DNA of 7,428 bases from Thermoplasmata archaeon (GTDB lineage: Archaea; Thermoplasmatota; Thermoplasmata; Thermoplasmatales; Thermoplasmataceae). The first letter of the stretch is position 1; the number at the start of each line of letters is the position of its first letter. A program made the position numbers and the translations under genes. The notes beneath the pieces were generated by a model, which was given only the letters and a program-made list of their open reading frames with translations, did not search any database and was not told where the DNA came from. Of the stretch, positions 1-5,728 are shown in pieces. The stretch lies in assembly GCA_021827885.1 (NCBI GenBank), contig JAKAUD010000056.1, forward strand, positions 1-7,428, in the 5' to 3' direction.

Positions 1-441
1 AAATGCTCCGAAATTCTTGGCAATAAGGACTTCTTCATAATAGGGGTTGATTTGAAGAAGGATAAAGAAACACTGGAGAAAGCTTACAATGATTCGAAAG
101 GCGTCACCGCAAAATTCAACCTCAATCTTATAACACGAATTAGAAAGGAATTGAATTCCGACATAAAGGAGGATGATTTCTATCACAAAGCTGTCTATAA
201 TGAGCGAGAAGGAAGAATAGAAATGTACCTGATAGCAAGGAGATCGTTCGTCGTGGACATTTCAGGACACCGGATAGAGTTTTACCAAGGGGAAAAGATC
301 CATACCGAGAATTCATATAAATACTCGGTAGATCAATTCACAAATATTTGCAGGTTATCTGGGTTAAAGACAGAAAAAGTTTTTACTGATAGTGAGAGAA
401 AATTTGCATTATTTGTTCTTAAAACTGAGAAATCTGCATGA
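1..441 (+). CDS. egtD: Histidine-specific SAM-dependent methyltransferase, EgtD family (5' end outside window)
   Basis: This is the C-terminal 146 residues of a protein whose frame is open to the left edge, so the true start lies outside; the TTG at 52 is internal. Family members are about 320 residues, so a little under half is present. EgtD trimethylates the alpha-amino group of L-histidine to hercynine, using SAM, the first step of ergothioneine synthesis. Seen: a strand ending IIGVDLKKD (13-21 of the fragment), then KAYNDSKGVTAKFN (27-40), GRIEMYL (71-77) and IHTENSYKYS (100-109). By recalled comparison with mycobacterial EgtD, Tyr29, Met75, Glu103 and Ser105 match the histidine-binding Tyr206, Met252, Glu282 and Ser284. 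The N-terminal SAM-binding motifs are off-window. Substrate is inferred; a related methyltransferase acting on another amine is possible. Family assignment is firm; whether the host makes ergothioneine cannot be judged because no egtB/egtC-like gene is visible. Confidence 0.85.
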   Translation, partial: KCSEILGNKDFFIIGVDLKKDKETLEKAYNDSKGVTAKFNLNLITRIRKELNSDIKEDDFYHKAVYNEREGRIEMYLIARRSFVVDISGHRIEFYQGEKIHTENSYKYSVDQFTNICRLSGLKTEKVFTDSERKFALFVLKTEKSA

Positions 442-469
442 AAATTCTAAATCTCTTAATGGGAGAAGT

Positions 470-481
470 GTTTTGTTTTTT
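470..481 (+). terminator. T-rich tract after the methyltransferase gene
   Basis: A run of T4-G-T6 begins about 30 nt after the TGA stop of the methyltransferase gene. Archaeal RNA polymerase terminates at U-rich tracts, often without a hairpin, and I see no strong stem here. A second, weaker T5 run follows at 556-560. Position and composition support a terminator, but there is no direct proof. Confidence 0.5.
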
Positions 482-592
482 AGACCTCAGGAATCTCATG
501 AATGGGTTTACTTTGAAACGATATTGAAATTATGAATCATCCTGCATTCATCTTGTTTTTAACTGAATTTATAATTATCTGAATAACCAGGA

Positions 593-616
593 TTAAATTA
601 GGGATGCCTAAATTAA
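593..616. repeat. Imperfect palindrome upstream of the stress-protein promoter (candidate operator)
   Basis: The left arm TTAAATTAGG (593-602) and right arm CCTAAATTAA (607-616) are reverse complements except for one central A-A mismatch. They are separated by the four bases GATG. The same stretch also contains TAAATTA as a direct repeat (594-600 and 609-615). The palindrome ends only a few bases before the TATA-like box of the universal stress protein gene. This is where archaeal regulators often bind next to the BRE/TATA. AT-rich sequence makes chance palindromes likely, so the operator role is a guess. Confidence 0.35.
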
Positions 617-620
617 CAGA

Positions 621-632
621 AAAATTATTAAA
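621..632 (+). promoter_or_regulatory. TATA-like box for the universal stress protein gene
   Basis: AAAATTATTAAA is centred about 29 nt upstream of the ATG at 656. That spacing fits a leaderless transcript in archaea, starting at or next to the ATG. An AAGGAG at 631-636 resembles a ribosome binding site, but it lies about 19 nt before the ATG, too far for normal use, and no in-frame ATG, GTG or TTG start lies at a better distance. I therefore read the site as promoter, not RBS. Confidence 0.55.
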
Positions 633-655
633 GGAGTGAATATTGGATCATTGCT

Positions 656-1093
656 ATGAAAATACTGTTAGCGTTCGACGGTTCGGAAGGTGCGAAACTG
701 GCCCTTAAATTTGCCCTTAAATTTAAGGACGTGATAGAAAAGATGACTGTTCTATATGTTACACCAGCAGTCATGGGATCAGGGCCGACATTCGATTCAT
801 ATGTTCCATCCACTGTATATATAAAGCAGGATGAAGCAGCAGATAAGATATTGCAGATATCATCAACAATGCTCTCTGATTCAGGAGTTAATTTTGACAT
901 TGAGAAGATGGATGCGACAGGTGATCAGATCGCCAAGGTTATAGTAAGGGCAGCAGAGGAGAAATCCTGCGATATGATTATATCTGGAACAAGAAAATTG
1001 AGCGGCCTCAGCAAGGTGATCCTTGGATCGGTCAGTTCTGAAATAGTTAAATTAAGCAAAATACCTGTCCTTATCTGTCCTCCTCCTGACTAG
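656..1093 (+). CDS. Universal stress protein, single UspA domain
   Basis: A 145-residue protein, the usual length for a one-domain Usp of the nucleotide-binding alpha/beta fold (compare MJ0577). Seen: first strand MKILLAFDGSEG with the conserved Asp8 at the nucleotide pocket; second strand TVLYVTP (31-37); the strand DMIISGTR (106-113); and the C-terminal loop and strand ending IPVLICPPPD. The family ATP motif G-x2-G-x9-G-S/T appears here as G111-x2-K114-x9-G124-S125, so the spacing is kept but the second glycine is lysine. Usp proteins are cytoplasmic, usually dimeric, and linked to stress survival; the exact role is rarely known. The ATG at 656 is chosen because it starts exactly at the first beta strand and sits correctly behind a TATA-like box. 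It appears monocistronic, with its own promoter and another promoter before the next gene. Family call is firm; ATP binding is uncertain. Confidence 0.93.
   Translation: MKILLAFDGSEGAKLALKFALKFKDVIEKMTVLYVTPAVMGSGPTFDSYVPSTVYIKQDEAADKILQISSTMLSDSGVNFDIEKMDATGDQIAKVIVRAAEEKSCDMIISGTRKLSGLSKVILGSVSSEIVKLSKIPVLICPPPD
701..724 (+). repeat. Perfect 12-bp tandem duplication inside the stress protein gene
   Basis: GCCCTTAAATTT occurs twice back to back (701-712, 713-724) and encodes Ala-Leu-Lys-Phe twice (residues 16-23) in the first helix. The length from the DGSE motif to the second strand is about normal for the family, so this need not be a recent insertion. The identical codons make it a possible slippage site. 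Confidence 0.9.
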
Positions 1094-1130
1094 GGGTTTA
1101 ATCATCATTAGATTGGGTCCAAATAAAGAG

Positions 1131-1140
1131 CCTTTTTATA
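1131..1140 (+). promoter_or_regulatory. TATA-like box for eS17
   Basis: CCTTTTTATA is centred about 30-33 nt upstream of the ATG at 1169. The spacing fits a leaderless archaeal mRNA, and no Shine-Dalgarno sequence is visible before the ATG. The T5 within the box could also help end the upstream stress-protein transcript. Confidence 0.55.
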
Positions 1141-1168
1141 TTGATATACAATTATCTGGTCGCATAAT

Positions 1169-1399
1169 ATGGGTAGCATAAGATCTTCAGGTATCAAGAA
1201 AACAGCCGAGTCACTGGTAACCTCATTTCCTGGAAAGTTCAACCTGGATTTTCATGAAAACAGGGAGGTAGTCAGGCAGGTTGTAACCGTTCCTTCAAAG
1301 AAAACACTTAACAACATTGCAGGTTATGTAACCAGATACATGCTGAAGCTCGAGTCAAGACGCAAGAAGGAAGAGGAAGAGGTAGCTCCACCTGTATAA
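1169..1399 (+). CDS. rps17e: Small-subunit ribosomal protein eS17 (S17e)
   Basis: A 76-residue basic protein of the S17e family, a component of the 30S subunit found in archaea and eukaryotes but not in bacteria. Seen: an N-terminal segment IRSSGIKKTAESLV (4-17) corresponding to the family's R-x-K-x-x-KRTAEELL-like start; FPGKFNLDFHENREVV (20-35); and the hallmark VPSKKTLNNIAGYVTR (41-56), close to the typical PSKRLRNKIAGYVTR. Archaeal members are often about 60-70 residues; this one adds a charged tail (about 61-72, rich in Lys/Arg and then Glu) ending APPV. The ATG is placed by the family N-terminus and the upstream TATA-like box. It is convergent with carB, the two stops being 11 bp apart, so it is not in an operon with the genes to its right. 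The call is secure from the signature motif and is the strongest evidence that the DNA is archaeal. Confidence 0.95.
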   Translation: MGSIRSSGIKKTAESLVTSFPGKFNLDFHENREVVRQVVTVPSKKTLNNIAGYVTRYMLKLESRRKKEEEEVAPPV

Positions 1400-1410
1400 C
1401 CTATTTTGCA

Positions 1411-4400
1411 TTATTGATCATAGTATTCATTCAATTCCCTCGGCACCATCCTTGGTTTTTTTGCTATGGACCGCACAATCGCTTTGGCAAGGTTGAGGTT
1501 TGTTACAACTGGTATGTTTTTAGCTGTCGCAACTCTCCTTATTTCAAATCCATCAGCAATGGATCCAGTGGAACGGTTCGGCAAATTTATTATCATCATT
1601 ATATCCTGGTTCTCAAGAATATCCCTGACTGTAGGTCTTCTTTCATCCCCTATCTTGAATACAAGAAAAGATTCTACCCCTTTTTCCCTCAGGAAATTAT
1701 GCGTGCCAGGAGTAGAGAATAAAAGTATGCCCTCTCTCTTAAGATCCCTTGCGACATCTATTATCATATCTTTGTAAAAATCATTGACTGAGATCAGGCA
1801 TCCTCCTGATCCATTGAATTTGTGATTCTGGATATTGAAAGCTTTCAGAACAGCTTCTTCGAACGTTTTTCCGATCCCGAGACCCTCGCCAGTTGATTTC
1901 ATTTCAGGGGATAACAGGATATCATGTTCCGGGAACCTTTTGAACGGAAAAATTGGAACTTTGCAGAAGAAAGAGGCAGGCTCAATCATTGCACCTTCTG
2001 CTCTATCTATGCCCAGAGAATACTTTATTGCTGTAAGGGTGACATCCTTTCCGATAGCTTTGGAAACATAGGGAACACTTCTGCTCGATCTTGCATTCAG
2101 CTCTATTATGTATATACCAGATTTGTTTAGGGCTATCTGAAGATTTGACAGTCCTTTTAAGTGGAATTCTTCTGTCAGGCGATCCACGATTGAAATAATC
2201 TCCTCCCTTGAAGCATCGTCTACCAAATTCGGTCCAATGACTGACATAGCGTCGCCAGAATGAATGCCCGCCTCTTCTAAATGAACAGATATCCCTGCGA
2301 TCAGACTCTTCTTTCCGTCAGAAATAAAGTCCACATCAAGTTCAGTTGAATTCTCGAGATATTCACTTATCAGTACAGGATGTTCTGGGAACGACGTTAA
2401 AACCTCTCTTATTCTTGATATTCCTGCAGTTCTGTCATATATTATGTCCATTGCGCGCCCGCCAATGATAAATGATGATCTGATGATGACAGGAAGCCTG
2501 ATCTTGTTGAAGCCGATTATAGCATCATTTTCATTCCTTACTATTGAGAAAGGGGGTTGCTTCAGGTGGAGTTTTTCAATCGCCTGGGCAAATTTTGTTC
2601 TTTCCTCAATTCTCTCTATATCCGATGGCTTTGTTCCAATGAAACAGTCTTCGCCGAATAATTCTGAAAGGCCGGCGGCCATATTCTGTCCTGTCTGTCC
2701 AGAAAACTGAATAATTATACTCAGCTCTCTCTCAGCATGCATAATATTTGAGACATGTTCCAACGTCAGAGGCTCAAAATAGAGTTTGCTTGAAAAATCA
2801 AAATCGGTTGACACTGTTTCCGGATTGCAATTTATCATCAGTGATTCAATTCCAAGAGATCTGAGAGCAAGCGATGCCTTGACCGATCCATAATCAAATT
2901 CCAGCCCCTGGGCAATTCTGTTCGGTCCGGAGCCCAGAATCAATATCTTTTTTGAATCTGTAATCGTGTTCTCATCGTTTCCGTTATACGTTGAGTAAAG
3001 ATATGGAGTTGAGGATGTAAACTCCGCAGAGCATGTATCTATGGCCCTGAATGAGGGCATAATGGAATTTTCCATCCTGTACCTGATTATATCAATCTCA
3101 TGCAGTCTGCTGAGAGAAGCAATTATAGAATCTGATACGCCAAGTTTTTTGAGTTCCCGTAAATTAAGCGGTATTTCCCCAACTCTTATCGCTTTGATTC
3201 CCGCAACAATATTCTTTATCTTTTCTATGAAATAGACATTGATACCTGAATATCTCGAAATTGAATCTGCATCAATGCCAATCATCAGTGCATCAAATAT
3301 TGCGTAAAGCCTAAGATCATTTGGTCTTGCAAGAAGCGATATTGTTTCTTCACTGGATCGATATAACCTTAGCTTTCTGCTCTCAGGTGTATCAAGAGAC
3401 GCTATTGCCTTCATAAGGCTCTCCTCAAAAGTCACGCCAATCCCCATAACCTCCCCGACGGATCGCATCTGTACACCTATCTGCCTGTTGACAGCGAGCT
3501 TGTCAAACGGCCATCTCGGTATTTTTACTGTTATGTAATCAAGCGACGGCTCAAATGCAGCGGAAGTGTTCTTTGTAAGTGGATTCTTTATCTCAGTGAG
3601 ATTATAGCCAAGTAGAATACGCGTCGATATTCTGGCAATAGGATAACCAGACGCCTTGGAGGCAAGTGCAGAAGATCTTGAAGTTCTGGGATTAACCTCA
3701 ACCACATAATAATCCCCTGTTACATCATCGATGGCAAACTGTATGTTGCAGGCACCTATGATGCCAATGGCAGAAATTATCTTTATCGCCGCTGATCTGA
3801 GCTTCTGTATTTCGTTATCACTCAGGGTCTGGCTCGGTGTCACTACAATTGACTCTCCGGTGTGAACGCCCATTGGGTCCAGGTTCTCCATATTGCAAAT
3901 GGATATGCAGTTTCCTGCGTTGTCCCTGATCATCTCGTATTCGATTTCTTTCAGTCCAAGAATAGATTTCTCAATTTCGAGTTCTTCTCCGGGATTGTCA
4001 GAAAAGAAATTAGCTGCATAGGAATTCAGTTCATCCAAATCCTTTACAACAACGCCCCCCATGCCTCCAAGAGAGAATGATGTTCTTACTATATACGATG
4101 ATTCCGGGATCTGCCTCAGGAGGTCATGCAGGTTGTCCTTTTTCGCGACAAATGAATCCGGGACGGGTTCGCCTATCTTTTTCATGAGTTCATGAAACTT
4201 TCTTCTATCTTCTGCGATTTCAATACTGCCGGGAGAGGTGCCCAGAATCCTTACGGAATCACCAAGAACGTTTTGTCTGTGAAGTTCCATTGCAGCATTT
4301 AGCGCTGTCTGCCCGCCAACAGATGCAACTATAGAGTCGATTCTTTCTTTTTTAATTATACTCTTTATAACCTCTGAATTTATCGGTTCAATGTAAATTC

Positions 4401-4587
4401 TATCCGCGATTGAATAATCTGTCTGAATCGTTGCGGGATTTGGATTTAGCAATGTAACATGGAGGCCATTCTCTCTTATGACAAGACATGCTTGCGATCC
4501 TGAATAATCGAATTCTGCGGCCTGGCCGATAACCACTGGACCTGATCCAATTACAAGAACGTTTCTAATTGCAGAGTCGAGCGGCAC
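1411..4587 (-). CDS. carB: Carbamoyl-phosphate synthase, large (synthetase) subunit
   Basis: 1058 residues, near the usual 1070. With CarA it makes carbamoyl phosphate from bicarbonate, glutamine-derived ammonia and two ATP, for pyrimidines and arginine. The two homologous halves are visible. First half (about 1-400, carboxyphosphate): GSGPVVIGQAAEFDYSGSQA (14-33), NPATIQTD (50-57), GGQTALN (91-97), GLKEIEYEMIRD (211-222), Gln283, Glu297 and Asn299 (EVNPR). An oligomerization region follows (about 401-540). Second half (about 546-920, carbamoyl phosphate): GSGPNRIAQGLEFDY (552-566), NPETVSTD (588-595), GGRAMD (709-714), IHSGD (775-779), Gln817, Glu829 and Asn831. Both halves end in matching blocks, MRSVGEVMGIGVTFEES and MKSTGEGLGIGKTFEEA. 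The C-terminus (about 928-1050) is the MGS-like regulatory domain with STPGTHNFL (958-966). The start is GTG; its G is shared with the carA TAG stop, and the family N-terminus fits it. All visible catalytic residues are kept, so the enzyme should be active. Confidence 0.98.
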   Translation of the reverse strand: MPLDSAIRNVLVIGSGPVVIGQAAEFDYSGSQACLVIRENGLHVTLLNPNPATIQTDYSIADRIYIEPINSEVIKSIIKKERIDSIVASVGGQTALNAAMELHRQNVLGDSVRILGTSPGSIEIAEDRRKFHELMKKIGEPVPDSFVAKKDNLHDLLRQIPESSYIVRTSFSLGGMGGVVVKDLDELNSYAANFFSDNPGEELEIEKSILGLKEIEYEMIRDNAGNCISICNMENLDPMGVHTGESIVVTPSQTLSDNEIQKLRSAAIKIISAIGIIGACNIQFAIDDVTGDYYVVEVNPRTSRSSALASKASGYPIARISTRILLGYNLTEIKNPLTKNTSAAFEPSLDYITVKIPRWPFDKLAVNRQIGVQMRSVGEVMGIGVTFEESLMKAIASLDTPESRKLRLYRSSEETISLLARPNDLRLYAIFDALMIGIDADSISRYSGINVYFIEKIKNIVAGIKAIRVGEIPLNLRELKKLGVSDSIIASLSRLHEIDIIRYRMENSIMPSFRAIDTCSAEFTSSTPYLYSTYNGNDENTITDSKKILILGSGPNRIAQGLEFDYGSVKASLALRSLGIESLMINCNPETVSTDFDFSSKLYFEPLTLEHVSNIMHAERELSIIIQFSGQTGQNMAAGLSELFGEDCFIGTKPSDIERIEERTKFAQAIEKLHLKQPPFSIVRNENDAIIGFNKIRLPVIIRSSFIIGGRAMDIIYDRTAGISRIREVLTSFPEHPVLISEYLENSTELDVDFISDGKKSLIAGISVHLEEAGIHSGDAMSVIGPNLVDDASREEIISIVDRLTEEFHLKGLSNLQIALNKSGIYIIELNARSSRSVPYVSKAIGKDVTLTAIKYSLGIDRAEGAMIEPASFFCKVPIFPFKRFPEHDILLSPEMKSTGEGLGIGKTFEEAVLKAFNIQNHKFNGSGGCLISVNDFYKDMIIDVARDLKREGILLFSTPGTHNFLREKGVESFLVFKIGDERRPTVRDILENQDIMMIINLPNRSTGSIADGFEIRRVATAKNIPVVTNLNLAKAIVRSIAKKPRMVPRELNEYYDQ

Positions 4588-5624
4588 TATGAATCAACCT
4601 TCTTCTTAATCATGTCAAAGAAAGTAAGCGTGTCATTGGGACCAGGAGATGCTTCAGGATGATACTGCACGCAGATCATTTCCTCCCGGTCAGATAACAT
4701 CTCTGGCGTATTGTCGTTAGCATCCCATCTTTCCACTTCCAGACCGGATGATTTGGCTGAGTCATAATCAACTGCATACCCATGATTATGTGAAGTAATC
4801 CATATCTTAGCGGAATCTGTTACTGCATGATTTGTGCCGCGGTGTCCAAACTTCATCTTATATGTTTTTGCTCCATATGCAAGGGATATAATCTGCTGCC
4901 CCAGGCATATGCCATAAATTTTCTTCTTACCAATGTTTTCAGAAATAAATTTTACGACATTCCTGAGATATTTTGATTTAGGGTCCCCAGGTCCATTTGA
5001 AATGAAGATTGCATCGTAGCCAGAATCGGGGAAGGATGCGTTATAAGGATAGACGGATAGGTTGGATACCTCAGACATCCTTGCTATGAGGGATCTTTTG
5101 GCCCCTGTATCTATAAAAAGCATCTTCCTGTCGCTTTTGGCGTTTCTTATTTCATATACCCTGTCTGGTATACACTCCTTCCACAGATCCCTGTCCGTAG
5201 GGTCACGTTTGAAATCCAAATCCTTCTCTGTCTGTGAGATCCAGGCCCTCAACACTCCATTTTCCCTGATCTTCCTTACCAAAGACCTTGTATCTACACC
5301 ATCAATTCCGGGAACACCTGATTTTTTGAGAAAATCAGAAAACGGATCTGGAAAACCACCCTGCTTTAAGGAATGATGTGAATCCATGGTGATGACACCT
5401 GCGACCTGAGCTTTATCTGATTCCAAGCTACCCTTTGAAAGGGGGTAGTTTGCTATGGTCGGGAAAGCAAATACCAAAATCTGGCCTCTGTATGAAGGAT
5501 CAGTTATCGATTCCAAATATCCAGACATCGATGTTGTAAAAACAATCTCGCCATATGAGTCTGATAGAGAACCAAATCCCCTGCCCACAAAAACAGTTCC
5601 ATCTTCGAGGATCAACCTTGTCAT
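4587..5624 (-). CDS. carA: Carbamoyl-phosphate synthase, small (glutaminase) subunit
   Basis: 345 residues, somewhat shorter than the 382 of E. coli CarA. It hydrolyses glutamine and passes ammonia through a tunnel to CarB. Seen: the N-terminal CPSase small-chain domain, LILEDGTVFVGRGFG (4-18), GEIVFTTSMSGYLESITDPSY (25-45, the family hallmark), and GIDGVDTRSLVRKIRENG (106-123). Next comes a class I glutamine amidotransferase domain: oxyanion segment SNGPGDP (209-215), nucleophile Cys240 in YGICLGQQ (237-244), GHRGTNH (260-266), TSHNHGYAVD (277-286), and the other triad members His322 and Glu324 in VQYHPEASPGP. The triad is complete. The ATG at 5624 leads straight into the family N-terminus. 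It is the first gene of the carAB operon, ends in TAG overlapping the carB GTG by one base, and is divergent from the MFS gene across about 104 bp. The gene is complete and the identification is secure. Confidence 0.98.
   Translation of the reverse strand: MTRLILEDGTVFVGRGFGSLSDSYGEIVFTTSMSGYLESITDPSYRGQILVFAFPTIANYPLSKGSLESDKAQVAGVITMDSHHSLKQGGFPDPFSDFLKKSGVPGIDGVDTRSLVRKIRENGVLRAWISQTEKDLDFKRDPTDRDLWKECIPDRVYEIRNAKSDRKMLFIDTGAKRSLIARMSEVSNLSVYPYNASFPDSGYDAIFISNGPGDPKSKYLRNVVKFISENIGKKKIYGICLGQQIISLAYGAKTYKMKFGHRGTNHAVTDSAKIWITSHNHGYAVDYDSAKSSGLEVERWDANDNTPEMLSDREEMICVQYHPEASPGPNDTLTFFDMIKKKVDS
4593..4602 (-). promoter_or_regulatory. Ribosome binding site for carB inside the end of carA
   Basis: On the minus strand GAAGGTTGAT precedes the carB GTG; about ten bases separate its GAAGG core from the GTG. 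It resembles the archaeal GGAGGTGA-type site with one shifted base. Together with the TAGTG stop-start overlap it supports GTG at 4587 as the real carB start, reached by translational coupling from carA. Confidence 0.5.
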
Positions 5625-5657
5625 TTTCTAAATCTAAAGTACGGCATATCCATTCTC

Positions 5658-5668
5658 ATTATAATATT
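5658..5668 (-). promoter_or_regulatory. TATA-like box for carAB
   Basis: On the minus strand AATATTATAAT is centred about 39 nt upstream of the carA ATG. With normal archaeal spacing, transcription would start about 10-15 nt before the ATG, giving a short leader without a clear Shine-Dalgarno site. It is the best TATA match in the divergent gap for this strand. Confidence 0.45.
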
Positions 5669-5684
5669 CTGCTTTGCAAAACAG
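5669..5684. repeat. 16-bp near-perfect palindrome between two divergent TATA boxes (candidate operator)
   Basis: CTGCTTTGCAAAACAG is self-complementary at seven of eight base pairs, with a perfect TTTGCAAA core at 5673-5680. It lies directly upstream of the carAB TATA-like box (5658-5668) and about 9 bp upstream of the MFS box, so a protein bound here could act on both promoters. No match to a known archaeal operator is claimed. Confidence 0.4.
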
Positions 5685-5693
5685 GCATAAGGC

Positions 5694-5704
5694 TTTTTTA
5701 ATAA
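5694..5704 (+). promoter_or_regulatory. TATA-like box for the MFS transporter gene
   Basis: TTTTTTAATAA is centred about 30 nt upstream of the ATG at 5729, the spacing expected for a leaderless transcript. No ribosome binding site is seen before that ATG, which agrees with leaderless initiation. Confidence 0.55.
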
Positions 5705-5728
5705 TGCGGATTCAATAACAGATTCAAA

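Noticed and set aside
52..54. TTG as the start of the first gene
   Set aside because: The frame is open to base 1 and the upstream codons encode family-like sequence (FFIIGVD), so the gene begins outside the window.
631..636. AAGGAG as a ribosome binding site for the stress protein
   Set aside because: It is about 19 nt before the ATG, and no in-frame ATG, GTG or TTG start sits at a suitable distance; the TATA spacing favours leaderless translation.
442..655. A hidden small RNA, tRNA or small protein gene in the largest gap
   Set aside because: I found no cloverleaf, strong stem or convincing short frame; the gap is explained by a T-rich end, a palindrome and a promoter.
628..900. Minus-strand open frame over the stress protein gene
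   Set aside because: It lies over a clear UspA-family gene on the other strand and shows no recognisable motif of its own.
1113..1122. TTGGGTCCAA as a terminator hairpin after the stress protein gene
   Set aside because: The arms are four pairs with almost no loop, so a stable RNA stem is unlikely.
1414..4080. Plus-strand open frames across carB (for example 1466-1777, 2444-2710, 3862-4080)
   Set aside because: carB is intact and unmistakable on the minus strand; these frames have no promoter, RBS or protein-like motifs.
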